Assembly (NCBI RefSeq): GCF_004217115.1
Contig: NZ_SHKN01000001.1
Coordinates: forward strand, 2,483,781-2,547,780
Reading direction: 5' to 3'
Origin: Ancylomarina subtilis
Lineage (GTDB): Bacteria; Bacteroidota; Bacteroidia; Bacteroidales; Marinifilaceae
DNA: 64,000 bases
Shown here: piece by piece, positions 52,575-62,115 of the stretch
Numbering within the stretch: position 1 is the first letter of the stretch
Layout: each line of letters opens with the position of its first letter
Translations under genes and position numbers: made by a program
Notes under the pieces: model-generated
Told to the model about the DNA's origin: nothing
The model's database searches: none
Seen by the model: the letters and a program-made list of their open reading frames with translations, nothing else

Positions 52575-55500
52575 ATGTCGAAATTTCAAAAACTCAATAC
52601 AATTGGTGGCTGGTTCGTTTTTACTATCTCAGCTCTTGTTTACCTCTTTACAATAGAACCTTCAGTTAGTTTCTGGGACTGTGGTGAATTTATTACTGCA
52701 GCCTACAAATTGGAAATTGGACACCCTCCGGGAGCTCCTGTTTTTATGCTGTTGGGACGATTCTTTTCGCTTTTTGCATCAGATAAATCTCAGGTAGCCA
52801 TGATGCTAAACAGTCTGTCTGCTCTTGCTTCAGCTTCTACAATTATGTTTTTGTTCTGGAGTATTACATATTTAGCTCGCAAACTGTTTAAACCTAAAAA
52901 TGGTCAATACAATCCGATTCAAACAGGTAAAATTCTGAGTGCGGGTATCATTGGCGCATTGGCTTATGCATTCTCTGACACCTTTTGGTTTTCAGCCGTA
53001 GAAGCTGAGGTTTATGCACTTTCATCATTGTTTACAGCAGTCGTGTTTTGGTCTATTCTCAAATGGGAAAGCGAAGCGGATTCGCCACATGCAAACAGAT
53101 GGTTGATTTTAATCGCATACCTGATGGGTTTATCCATTGGTGTTCACCTATTGAATCTTCTGGCCATTCCGGCCATAGCCATGCTCTTTTATTTCAAAAA
53201 ATATCCAATTACACCCAAAGGAATTCTTATTGCCTTATCTGCTGCCATACTCATTTTGGCCGGCGTGATGTATCTGATTATCCCCGGAATTGTAAAAATT
53301 GGAATCTGGTTCGAATTTGCTTTTGTCAATGGGCTTTCGCTCCCCTTTAACTCGGGTCTAATCTTCTACTTGGTTCTTCTGTTTATCGGATTAATTTTTG
53401 CCATTCGATATAGCATTAAACATCAAAAGGTTCTGTTAAACATCTGTCTTACGATTGTCAGTGTCATTCTAATCGGCTATTCGTCGTATAGTCTGATTAT
53501 GATTCGGGCGGCTGCGAATCCCGCTTTAAATCAGAACAATCCCGAAAATGTTTTTTCACTTCTATCCTACCTCAACCGCGAGCAATATGGGTCTAACCCA
53601 CTGATTTATGGCCAATATTTCAATGCGCCCATTGATGAAGAGAATCCGACTCGGGTGGATAAGAAAATTTACATTAAAAAAGACGGCAAATATGAGCTTT
53701 CGTACAAACTTGAACGCAATAATTTTAGCTCAACTCACAAAACCCTCTTCCCAAGAATGTACACCAAAGGCATGTCAGGAAGGGCTCCTATTGAATATGC
53801 AAAATGGACGGGACTTAATCCCAAACAGAAGGAGAAACCAAGCTTTATTCAGAATTTAAACTTTTTCTTCTCCTATCAAATCAACCACATGTATATCCGT
53901 TACTTCATGTGGAATTTTGCCGGACGACAAAATGATGTGCAGTCCTATGGTGATAAAACAAACGGAGCCTGGGTTTCAGGAATTCCTTTTATCGATAATC
54001 TCAGGTTAGGCGATCAGTCGCTTCGCTCCGATGATATGAAATCGAATAAAGCCAACAACACCTACTACTTTCTGCCTTTAATTCTGGGACTTTTAGGTAT
54101 GATTTATCAATACAGAAAAAGTAAAACGGGAAGAAATGATTTTTATGTCGTTCTGCTGCTATTCATATTTACGGGACTGGCAATCGTAGTCTATTTAAAT
54201 CAACCTCCTTTACAGCCTCGTGAGCGCGATTACGCTTATGCCGGATCGTTTTATGCGTTTGCCATATGGATAGGTATAGGTGTTTTGGCTGTAATCAATA
54301 GTTTAGAAAAATACCTCAATCCCAAGCTAAGTCTGATACTTGCTACAGCACTTTGCTTTATGGGCATTCCCGCTTTGCTTGCCCAACAAAATTGGGATGA
54401 TCATGATCGATCAGATCGCTACTTTGCTCACGATTTGGCCTACAATTATCTGAATTCGTGCGCTCCCAATGCGATTTTATTTACCATGGGTGACAACGAC
54501 ACTTTCCCGCTTTGGTATTTGCAAGAAGTTGAGGGCATCAGAACCGACGTTCGGGTTTGTAATTTGAGTTATCTCTCAACGGATTGGTATATCGATCAGA
54601 TGAAACGGGATAATTACGATTCAGAAAAGCTGCCTATTTCGATGAAAAAAGAGAAATACCTGATGGGAAATCGTGATGTTGTTTACCTTGTGGATGATCC
54701 CCGATTTGAAGCCTGGGTTGAAAAGAATAAGGGACTGAATCTTAAAGACGCCTTAGACTATGTGCTTTCTGATAAAGAAAGTACAAAAACGATTTATGGC
54801 TACGATCAGAAAATCGATTACATTCCTGCTCGAAAATTCAGAATGCCGGTAGATAAACAACAGGTTTTGTCTACGCATACTGTCACCTTGAAGGATTCTG
54901 CTGATATCGTCACTCAAATGGAGTGGAAACTGGATCAGAATGCCATTGAAAAATCGGGTTTAGCGCTTTATGATCTGCTTTTAACCAATAATTGGGAACG
55001 TCCGATTTACTTCTCTCAAACGGTGCCTAAATCGGGTTATTACGGCCTTCAGGATTACTTCCGACTGGAAGGTCTGGCTTATCGGTTAATCCCGGTTAAA
55101 ACAAAAGATTCGTCAGGCAATATGGGACAAATTGATAGCCATATCCTGTACCAAAATATGATGAATAAATTCAAATGGGGCAACATCAATCAAGAAGGGA
55201 TTTATGCCGATGAAAACATCAAACGCATGTGCCTCAATCTGAGAAATAACTTTTTAAGCTTATCGAATGTATTAATCGCTGAAAACAAAAAGGATAAAGC
55301 CCTTGAAGTGCTGGATAAAAGCAGAGAAATACTACCTAATGAATTAAGTCCTTATGACTATATCGCCTTGCTGATGGCCGAAAACTATCTTAAACTTGGG
55401 AAAGAGCAAATTGCCATGGAAATGATGGCGAAAATTCGCAAGCGATTAAATCAGGAGATCACTTATTATGAGAGTTTAAAACCGACAAGTTTATCTGAAT

Positions 55501-55589
55501 TCGTTCGCTCAGCAAGACGAAATCATGCTTTGATTCAAGAGATGAATCGGATTATTAAGGTGTATAAAAAAGAAGGAAGCGAACTATAG
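52575..55589 (+). CDS. DUF2723 multi-span membrane protein
   Basis: The 1004-residue protein belongs to the DUF2723 (TMEM260-like) family common in Bacteroidota. The N-terminal signature is EPSVSFWDCGEFITAAYKLE, followed by GHPPGAPVFMLLGRFFSLF and then about ten membrane spans to about residue 620. The C-terminal 380 residues are soluble (FTMGDNDTFPLWYLQEVEGI, NWERPIYFSQTV) and end in helical, TPR-like segments. The fold and the early acidic motif resemble GT-C glycosyltransferases such as protein O-mannosyltransferases, so an envelope glycosylation role is inferred. It is a single gene, divergent from the kam operon, ending at a bidirectional terminator. Confidence 0.9.
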   Translation: MSKFQKLNTIGGWFVFTISALVYLFTIEPSVSFWDCGEFITAAYKLEIGHPPGAPVFMLLGRFFSLFASDKSQVAMMLNSLSALASASTIMFLFWSITYLARKLFKPKNGQYNPIQTGKILSAGIIGALAYAFSDTFWFSAVEAEVYALSSLFTAVVFWSILKWESEADSPHANRWLILIAYLMGLSIGVHLLNLLAIPAIAMLFYFKKYPITPKGILIALSAAILILAGVMYLIIPGIVKIGIWFEFAFVNGLSLPFNSGLIFYLVLLFIGLIFAIRYSIKHQKVLLNICLTIVSVILIGYSSYSLIMIRAAANPALNQNNPENVFSLLSYLNREQYGSNPLIYGQYFNAPIDEENPTRVDKKIYIKKDGKYELSYKLERNNFSSTHKTLFPRMYTKGMSGRAPIEYAKWTGLNPKQKEKPSFIQNLNFFFSYQINHMYIRYFMWNFAGRQNDVQSYGDKTNGAWVSGIPFIDNLRLGDQSLRSDDMKSNKANNTYYFLPLILGLLGMIYQYRKSKTGRNDFYVVLLLFIFTGLAIVVYLNQPPLQPRERDYAYAGSFYAFAIWIGIGVLAVINSLEKYLNPKLSLILATALCFMGIPALLAQQNWDDHDRSDRYFAHDLAYNYLNSCAPNAILFTMGDNDTFPLWYLQEVEGIRTDVRVCNLSYLSTDWYIDQMKRDNYDSEKLPISMKKEKYLMGNRDVVYLVDDPRFEAWVEKNKGLNLKDALDYVLSDKESTKTIYGYDQKIDYIPARKFRMPVDKQQVLSTHTVTLKDSADIVTQMEWKLDQNAIEKSGLALYDLLLTNNWERPIYFSQTVPKSGYYGLQDYFRLEGLAYRLIPVKTKDSSGNMGQIDSHILYQNMMNKFKWGNINQEGIYADENIKRMCLNLRNNFLSLSNVLIAENKKDKALEVLDKSREILPNELSPYDYIALLMAENYLKLGKEQIAMEMMAKIRKRLNQEITYYESLKPTSLSEFVRSARRNHALIQEMNRIIKVYKKEGSEL

Positions 55590-55599
55590 GCTCGATATA

Positions 55600-55646
55600 A
55601 AAAACAAAGTCGGAATGTTGATACATCCCGACTTTGTTTTTTTTTT
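55600..55646. terminator. Bidirectional terminator between DUF2723 gene and tolC-like gene
   Basis: AAAACAAAGTCGG (55601-55613) pairs with CCGACTTTGTTTT (55628-55640), followed by a T-run. It serves both convergent genes. Confidence 0.9.
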
Positions 55647-56991
55647 AGATCTGATCCAACTCGCCAATCGCTTTCAGATAGACTGAATACTTTTGCTGAC
55701 AGGCAATTTTTGCATCAATAAATTTGCTGTAGGACAATTGCCACGAAACCTGTGCATCCAAAACCTGAGTGACAGAAGCCACACCCACACTGAAATTATT
55801 ACGAGTAACATTTAAATTCTCTTCGGCTTGTTCCAGTGAGGTTTCCATGAAACTCATCTTTGAAATCGCTTCCTTTAAGGCATATAAAGACTGTTGGACA
55901 TCAAGAGCTATTAGATCTTTATTCTTCTCTAATTCAAGAACAGCCTGCTCACGCTGCATTTTACTGCGTTTCACAGCTTGTCTTTTCTCGCCCCAATGCA
56001 GAACCGGTATTTTAACCATGGCAGTTGCATTCCATGATTTTTCACCCTCATCAACACCAAAATGATTGGGGTTGCCATAATAGCCATTCACTCCAACATT
56101 CACACTGGGTAGTTGATCAGCTCGGGTCATTTTAACTCCCAACTCTCTCATATCAACGGCAAGTTGGCTCATCTTTAACTCTGGTCGTTGCGCCAAAGCT
56201 TTTTTATGTGCCACTTCAAAATCAGGAAGCGTGGCTTTATTCACCACAGAATCTTCTAGTTGAACTTTTTCCCAAAGAGGTAAGCCAATCAAACGATTAA
56301 GAGACATATTGGCCAAATCGAATCCATTTTCAGCTTCAATATTCGCTAGGGTCACATGATTGAGATTCACCTGAGCCTGAAGCACATCATTCTTCGTTGC
56401 CAATCCCACTTCATAAAAGTTGTTGATATCCTTTTTAAACTCTTCAAGGAATTTAATACTCTCACGGGTCAAAATCAATTTTTCCTTCAGGGAAACAATC
56501 GTCCAATAGGTCTCATCAGTTGTCAATAAAAGATCGGATTGCTCCAATCGCAGATTCTCTTTTGACAGATCGACTTGCTTTTGGCTGAGTTTATTCAAAT
56601 TCCTCAATTTTCCTCCCATATATATGGGTTGAATCAGAGATAAATTCAATTTGTATAAATTCTCCGGAGCTTCGTAAAGTTTGCCGCCAGGAAAAAGAAC
56701 CCCACTTGGACTGAAATCTACCTTGGGTAATTCAAAAGCCGGCATCTGAATCACCTGAGGATCTCCTAATCGAGTCAATGAAGCCGAGAAATCAAGTTTC
56801 GGCAATAAATTGGTCTTATTCGATTTCAGTTGGCTCTCGTAAATAGCAACATTAATTGCCGCATTTCTCACATCCTGATTGTGTTCCTTTGCCAGTGTTC
56901 TGCATTTATCCAAACTCAATACTTCTTGAGAGATTGAGGGCTTAGTCATGCAAATGGCAATCAGAACTGCTAATATTATTTTATGTCGCAT
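55645..56991 (-). CDS. TolC family outer membrane efflux protein
   Basis: The start at 56991 (MRHKIILAVLIAICMTKPSIS) gives 448 residues with a signal peptide; the frame to 57024 would hide it. Two OEP domains form alternating coiled coils and strands: LSLDKCRTLAKEHNQDVRNA, QVDLSKENLRLEQSDLL, FYEVGLATKNDVLQAQVNLN, and in the second half EQAEENLNVTRNNFSVGVAS, VTQVLDAQVSW. It forms the trimeric outer membrane channel of the efflux system. It is the last gene of adaptor-pump-channel, with a perfect palindrome in the gap before it. Confidence 0.93.
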   Translation of the reverse strand: MRHKIILAVLIAICMTKPSISQEVLSLDKCRTLAKEHNQDVRNAAINVAIYESQLKSNKTNLLPKLDFSASLTRLGDPQVIQMPAFELPKVDFSPSGVLFPGGKLYEAPENLYKLNLSLIQPIYMGGKLRNLNKLSQKQVDLSKENLRLEQSDLLLTTDETYWTIVSLKEKLILTRESIKFLEEFKKDINNFYEVGLATKNDVLQAQVNLNHVTLANIEAENGFDLANMSLNRLIGLPLWEKVQLEDSVVNKATLPDFEVAHKKALAQRPELKMSQLAVDMRELGVKMTRADQLPSVNVGVNGYYGNPNHFGVDEGEKSWNATAMVKIPVLHWGEKRQAVKRSKMQREQAVLELEKNKDLIALDVQQSLYALKEAISKMSFMETSLEQAEENLNVTRNNFSVGVASVTQVLDAQVSWQLSYSKFIDAKIACQQKYSVYLKAIGELDQI

Positions 56992-57010
56992 TGTATTATC
57001 AATTTTAATG

Positions 57011-57040
57011 TAGATGTGAGACAATCCTGTCTCACATCTA
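57011..57040 (-). repeat. Perfect 13-bp palindrome between RND pump and TolC genes
   Basis: TAGATGTGAGACA and TGTCTCACATCTA flank a four-base ATCC loop. It lies between the pump stop at 57055 and the channel start at 56991. There is no T-run, so it is a REP-like or processing hairpin. Confidence 0.8.
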
Positions 57041-57054
57041 TCGCTTATATCCTA

Positions 57055-60000
57055 TTAGTCAACAATCTTAATTTTGTAGAACAAACAAAAGAACAAAGGC
57101 ACTACAAATAGGGTTAAGATGGTTGCGAAAAGCAATCCAAACATGATGGTTGCTGCCATCGATCCGTACATGGCATCGTTGATCAATGGGATCATCCCCA
57201 GGATGGTCGTTAAAGCGGCCATCATAACCGGGCGCATTCTTGAAATTGCAGACTCAACCACGGCTTCAAGCGGCGACTTATCCACAATCAAAACATTAAC
57301 CTGATCAATCAGAACAACCGCATTCTTAATCACCATTCCCAATAGACCCAGGAAGCCAACAATAGCCATAAATCCAAAGGCCTTATCGAATACAAAGAGC
57401 CCATTGGCCACTCCAATAAACGAAAGAGGCAACATCAGGAATATAATCAAGGTTTGACGGAACGAATTGAACAGGATCACAATGATAATCATCATCAAAA
57501 TAATTGCCAGTGGGAAAAATGCCCCCACATTTTCATTTCCCTCAACTTGTTTACGATGTTCGCCATCCCACATCATATAATAGCCTTCAGGCAAAGGAAT
57601 CGCTTCGATTTTATCCTTCAATTTCGCCAACAACTGGTCTCCGGTCACATCTGAACTTATTGGATCGCACTGAGCTGTAATAGAACGACGACGATTGTAA
57701 CGACGAATCACAGGATCTTCCCATCCCATTTTGGCTCCATCCAAAACCTGATCAAGTATGGTAGAAGTCGGACCACCACCCCAAACTGGCAGGTATTGCA
57801 ACTGGTTGTTCTGATCATGCGTATCATCTACCATTTTCAGTAGAATACTCTGCGCACGCTCACCATCATAAAAACGCCCCACTACTGCACCATCATTAGC
57901 CGTTTGCAGCGCGATTGACATTTGCTGACGGGTTACATTGGCACGTCGGCCTTTTTCCTGATTGTAAACAGGCTCCCAGGTCATCACCTTTTGTCTCCAG
58001 TCGTCTCTAACATTAATCGCCAACTTTTCCTGACGCATGATGTCCTTAGCCTGATCGGCTAATTTGTGTAAAACTTCAGGATCAGGTCCCATAAACCGGG
58101 CTTCAATCTTAAATTCCAATGGAGGTCCACCCAGCAAGAGTTTAGAATGCTCAGTGGCAGCCGGATAATTCTCTTTGATATAGGTATCAATCTTCTTTCT
58201 GACTCCATCCAAATTGTCGAATTCATCGGTTCGAACCAATAATTGAGCATAAGACGAATTGTTTTTCACTACTTCAGCCATCAGGATATAACGAGGCAAA
58301 GACTCCCCAATGGCGGCAGTCACACTTGTTACGTGCTCTAAGCCCATCACATATTTCTCAATCTCTTTGATATCAGCTTCAACCTTTTGAATATCGGTTC
58401 CTTCAGGCATCCAGTAATTCACCGTCACCAAAGGTTTGGTCAGTTCAACAAAGAAGGGCTTCTTCACTTTAGTAAAGACCATTAAACTGCCAATCAAAAC
58501 AAGGATAACAACTCCCAACGAAATAAAACGATGACTTAGCACTTTCATTAAAAGCTTCTCAAATATCTTATATCCTTTGCCAGAGAAAGGTTCCTTATCC
58601 TTAGAATTTTTACTCACCTTAAGGAAAACATCACTGAAAAGCACATTTTGGGTCACCGCAAAAAGCCAACTCAATCCTAGCGAAATAGCCAAAACCTGGA
58701 ACATCGATTTACAGATTTCACCCACACTACCCGGAGCCATAAAAATTGGAAGGAAGGCTAAAATGGCAATTAGAGTTGCACCAAATAAAGGCCAGATGGT
58801 TGACTCAGCCCCCATTAAAGCTGATTTCCGTCTGGAATGCCCTCTTTGCAAAGCAACCAGAGCCCCGTCTGTCACCACAATGGCATTATCAACCAACATC
58901 CCCATCGCCACAATAATAGCGGCCAGTGAGGTTCGCTGAAGAGCAATATCTCCAGCCAACATGACAATAAAAGTTGCCAATATCGTAAGTATCAAACCAC
59001 TCCCAATCAGTAAGCCCGATCGCAATCCCATAAACAAAAGAAGGATCAGAACAACAATGGTTACCGATTCCGCAAGATTGGTCATAAACAACCTGTTGGA
59101 CTCGGCCACTTCATCTGATTGAAAATAAACCTTTTCAATATTTAAACCAACCGGCAATTGTGCATTCAACGCTTCCAGACGCTTGTCGATATCCTCACCA
59201 ACATCCATCACATTCACCCCCCATGACATGGCTACGCCAATACCAATAGATTCTTTTCCGTTAAAACGCATCAGGTTTTTTACGGGTTCCTGGTAGGACT
59301 CTTTAATCTCAGCAATATCTTTCAATTTAATTTGCTGCTTACTGTAATCCTGAATCACAAGTTCCCCAACTTCTTCAACTGTTTTGAAACTGCTTCTGTC
59401 CCGAATCTTAATTCGCTGACCATCTACATCCATCTGACCATTATCCCATCTGGAATTCAAATCAGTTAAAATGCCAATGACCTGACCAGGATTAATTCCA
59501 AAACTAGCCATTCTAGAACTCAACAAATTAATCTCGATACTTTCGGTTTTGGCTCCGAATAGTTTAACTTTTGCCACCCCTTTTACGGTTAGAAGCTCAC
59601 GCTTCAACATTGCCGAATAGTCGTGTAACTCCGCATACGAATAATCATCGCCTGAAAGTGAAAGAAAAACGCCAAACACATCACCAAAATCATCCAAAAC
59701 CATCGGATAGGCGGTACGAGGCAGATGGACTCTGCAATCATTCACCTTTCGTCTCAAATCATCCCAAATTTGAGGCATTTCAGCGGTTTTCTTGTTCCCC
59801 TTTATCTCAACGGTAACAATGGATAATCCTTCTTTCGACTCCGATTCAATAAAATCAAGTCCCTGAGTCGCCTGCACCGCTTGCTCAATCACATCGGTAA
59901 CCTCAAGTTCTACTTCATGAGGTGAAGCTCCCTTGTAAGACGTTACAACCAGTGCTGTTTTCAGCGTAAACTCAGCATCTTCAAGCTTTGCAAGTTTTGT

Positions 60001-60087
60001 GTAAGAGAAAACTCCTCCAACAAGACTAAAGAAAACGGCAACCCAAATAACAACCCTATTGTTTACCGAATACTTTGCAATATTCAT
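57055..60087 (-). CDS. RND efflux pump permease
   Basis: The 1010-residue inner membrane pump has the AcrB/MexB-like layout: a first span at residues of about 12-30, two large periplasmic loops and 12 spans in all. Motifs include YKGASPHEVELEVTDVIEQA in the porter domain, GMLVDNAIVVTDGALVALQR in span 4 (one Asp where AcrB has two) and GLLGMVIKNAVVLIDQVN in span 10 with the proton-relay Lys. It exports a toxic compound by proton drive; the substrate cannot be told. Its ATG overlaps the adaptor stop by 4 bp, so translation is coupled. Confidence 0.95.
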   Translation of the reverse strand: MNIAKYSVNNRVVIWVAVFFSLVGGVFSYTKLAKLEDAEFTLKTALVVTSYKGASPHEVELEVTDVIEQAVQATQGLDFIESESKEGLSIVTVEIKGNKKTAEMPQIWDDLRRKVNDCRVHLPRTAYPMVLDDFGDVFGVFLSLSGDDYSYAELHDYSAMLKRELLTVKGVAKVKLFGAKTESIEINLLSSRMASFGINPGQVIGILTDLNSRWDNGQMDVDGQRIKIRDRSSFKTVEEVGELVIQDYSKQQIKLKDIAEIKESYQEPVKNLMRFNGKESIGIGVAMSWGVNVMDVGEDIDKRLEALNAQLPVGLNIEKVYFQSDEVAESNRLFMTNLAESVTIVVLILLLFMGLRSGLLIGSGLILTILATFIVMLAGDIALQRTSLAAIIVAMGMLVDNAIVVTDGALVALQRGHSRRKSALMGAESTIWPLFGATLIAILAFLPIFMAPGSVGEICKSMFQVLAISLGLSWLFAVTQNVLFSDVFLKVSKNSKDKEPFSGKGYKIFEKLLMKVLSHRFISLGVVILVLIGSLMVFTKVKKPFFVELTKPLVTVNYWMPEGTDIQKVEADIKEIEKYVMGLEHVTSVTAAIGESLPRYILMAEVVKNNSSYAQLLVRTDEFDNLDGVRKKIDTYIKENYPAATEHSKLLLGGPPLEFKIEARFMGPDPEVLHKLADQAKDIMRQEKLAINVRDDWRQKVMTWEPVYNQEKGRRANVTRQQMSIALQTANDGAVVGRFYDGERAQSILLKMVDDTHDQNNQLQYLPVWGGGPTSTILDQVLDGAKMGWEDPVIRRYNRRRSITAQCDPISSDVTGDQLLAKLKDKIEAIPLPEGYYMMWDGEHRKQVEGNENVGAFFPLAIILMMIIIVILFNSFRQTLIIFLMLPLSFIGVANGLFVFDKAFGFMAIVGFLGLLGMVIKNAVVLIDQVNVLIVDKSPLEAVVESAISRMRPVMMAALTTILGMIPLINDAMYGSMAATIMFGLLFATILTLFVVPLFFCLFYKIKIVD

Positions 60088-61157
60088 AATAAGCCTCCTA
60101 TGTTTGAGTTAGTCTTTTCTGTCAACAATTTCACGGCTTGTTTATCGATTAAGAAAGTGGCACCTGCAATCACAACTTGCTCACCTTCGTTAAGTCCCTT
60201 ACGTACCAGGATTTTATCATTTGCCAGTAGACGAATCACATCAACCTCACGCTGATTCACCACCTGCTCCTTAGGATTATAAACCCAAACAATACTCTTT
60301 CCTTTATAGTTAACAACCGAATTCACAGGAATTTCGAAACCTGAATCGGTACTTTCTTCACTGATCTCGATATTTAAACTGGCATTCATGCCCGGACGTA
60401 GATTTTTAGCTTCATCCTTATTTAAATAAACAGTAATCGGATAAACCTGATTGTAACCAGCCGTCTTTTTACTAATCTCCTTAAGTTTAGCACCAACAAT
60501 TCGGGTTCTGCCATTTTTTATCGTACAGCTAAATGATTTAAACTGATCAGAATGACTGGCAATACTTTCAGGTACACCAGATTTCACCTCAAGAACTGAA
60601 ACATCAAGCAGGGTTAGAATTGGATAACCCGCAGCAACCTTTTCGTAGTTTTCAACTAATTTTGCTTGCACGTAACCATCAAAAGGGGCAAATAATTTGG
60701 TGTCATTTAAGGCATTCTTCACCTTATTATAATTCGATTCAGCCATAGCTGCTGCAACTTCAACCTTTTCTTTCGTGCTCTCAGGTACCGATTGTTTCTC
60801 ATACAATTCCTGATAACGTTTGGCATCCTGCTTGGCATGCTCCCAATTGGTTTTTGCAGCTTCCAAACTAACCTGAAAATCGCGTGGATCAATTTGAGCC
60901 AATAAATCCCCTTTTTTCACAAACATGCCTTCCTTTACATTAAGCTGAACCAAAGGACCCGGAACCCTGAAAGCCAATTTCACCTCACGCGATTCCTGAA
61001 CTTTTCCAGGGAAGGTGTGCGTTATTGTATTGTTTCTACTCTCAACAGTCATAACCTTTACAGGTCGTACTGGCTTTTCCACTGCCGTTTTAGGCTTGCA
61101 TCCAAAAAGGAGGCTGGATAATATTAAGCCTGCTCCTAATAGTCTTATTGTTGTCAT
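60084..61157 (-). CDS. RND efflux periplasmic adaptor lipoprotein
   Basis: The 357-residue membrane fusion protein has a lipoprotein signal (LLGAGLILSSLLFGC). The lipoyl halves are REVKLAFRVPGPLVQLNVKE and LFAPFDGYVQAKLVENYEKV around a helical hairpin (ALEAAKTNWEHAKQDAKRYQ-like), then the beta-barrel (LRPGMNASLNIEISEES) and the membrane-proximal domain (VVNQREVDVIRLLANDKILV). It bridges pump and channel. It is the first gene of the efflux operon, 113 bp downstream of the TetR gene, with an operator-like site at 61204-61219. Confidence 0.94.
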   Translation of the reverse strand: MTTIRLLGAGLILSSLLFGCKPKTAVEKPVRPVKVMTVESRNNTITHTFPGKVQESREVKLAFRVPGPLVQLNVKEGMFVKKGDLLAQIDPRDFQVSLEAAKTNWEHAKQDAKRYQELYEKQSVPESTKEKVEVAAAMAESNYNKVKNALNDTKLFAPFDGYVQAKLVENYEKVAAGYPILTLLDVSVLEVKSGVPESIASHSDQFKSFSCTIKNGRTRIVGAKLKEISKKTAGYNQVYPITVYLNKDEAKNLRPGMNASLNIEISEESTDSGFEIPVNSVVNYKGKSIVWVYNPKEQVVNQREVDVIRLLANDKILVRKGLNEGEQVVIAGATFLIDKQAVKLLTEKTNSNIGGLL

Positions 61158-61203
61158 TTAATTCTGATTTAAATATTTCAGTTTATAAATTCGCTTCAAC
61201 TAA

Positions 61204-61219
61204 TTAAACGTTTGTTTAA
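61204..61219. promoter_or_regulatory. TetR operator-like site upstream of the RND operon
   Basis: TTAAACGTTTGTTTAA is an inverted repeat (TTAAAC/GTTTAA with a 4-bp centre), identical at all 16 bases to 61902-61917. It lies 47-62 bp before the adaptor start codon. Confidence 0.8.
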
Positions 61220-61270
61220 TTTGTGTTTCCAAAAAAAACACACAATATCATTGCGGTTTAGTTATCAATT

Positions 61271-61879
61271 CTAATTTGCCTTACCCAACTGTAAATCCAG
61301 ATAATCCTGAACAAACAGATGTAAATATCTTCGGATCTCATTATTATTCTGACTTGAGAAACTCGAATTTCCAAGTGCAATATCCATTGCCCTGGGGGTT
61401 GACAAGGCTTTATTAACCATTCCCATCACCATTACGGGCAACATCCTGCAAATATCATCATCCAAATCAGGTTTACAAGCTTTTATACAATTGTAGATAT
61501 AATCGTTGCTTCTCGATATTATAGCCAGGATAAGATCGACAATAGTCTGATTTCGATTCAACGATAATTCAGTACCAAAAACATAGCTCACCAAATCATG
61601 ATCAACAAAATGATCCACATAAGTTCGAAACAACAGAGATATTCTCTCTCGAGGTTCCAAATCAAGATCCTTAATATGCTTTGTTTTTTCCTGCATGTTA
61701 TTTGATGTTTGATTAATTAAATCAACCAAAACACCTTCCTTCGATTTAAAATAATAGGAGATCATCGCAATATTAACCCCTGCTTCCCTGGCAATTTGCC
61801 TCACACTGGTCCCATCGAAACCATTCTTAACAAATAACTGCGCCGAGGCATTCAAAATTTTACTTCTGCTATCTTCCAT
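61271..61879 (-). CDS. TetR/AcrR family repressor of the efflux operon
   Basis: The 202-residue regulator has an N-terminal helix-turn-helix: ILNASAQLFVKNGFDGTSVR, QIAREAGVNIAMISYYFKSKEGVL (residues of about 7-50), followed by an all-helical ligand and dimerisation domain. Identical 16-bp palindromes lie in its own promoter and upstream of the efflux genes, so it probably represses both and is released when it binds a pump substrate. It is transcribed in the same direction as the efflux operon, 113 bp upstream of it. Confidence 0.93.
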   Translation of the reverse strand: MEDSRSKILNASAQLFVKNGFDGTSVRQIAREAGVNIAMISYYFKSKEGVLVDLINQTSNNMQEKTKHIKDLDLEPRERISLLFRTYVDHFVDHDLVSYVFGTELSLNRNQTIVDLILAIISRSNDYIYNCIKACKPDLDDDICRMLPVMVMGMVNKALSTPRAMDIALGNSSFSSQNNNEIRRYLHLFVQDYLDLQLGKAN

Positions 61880-61896
61880 TATTTCTAAATTTGCCT

Positions 61897-61927
61897 CAAA
61901 GTTAAACGTTTGTTTAAATTCGACAAA
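61897..61927 (-). promoter_or_regulatory. Promoter of the TetR gene with embedded operator
   Basis: On the minus strand TTTG (61927-61924) and TAACTTTG (61904-61897) are separated by 19 nt, an excellent -33/-7 pair. The operator lies in the spacer, so bound repressor would block RNA polymerase. Confidence 0.65.
61902..61917. promoter_or_regulatory. TetR operator-like site in the tetR promoter
   Basis: TTAAACGTTTGTTTAA, the second copy of the 16-bp inverted repeat, lies 23-38 bp upstream of the TetR start codon between the -33 and -7 elements. Confidence 0.8.
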
Positions 61928-62115
61928 TATTTTTTTGAAATTTTAACCATTCCATCTAAATCACTCAATATAAAAGGACTAATCAAACCAATAACAAGCA
62001 TCTCAATTTCTAAATAGGATCGATAGAAATGGTAAACTCACAATTTCAAAACCGATCTCAATTTGGTATTACAAGCAAGTCCATTACTTTTGAGGGATTC
62101 AAACAATTATATTTT

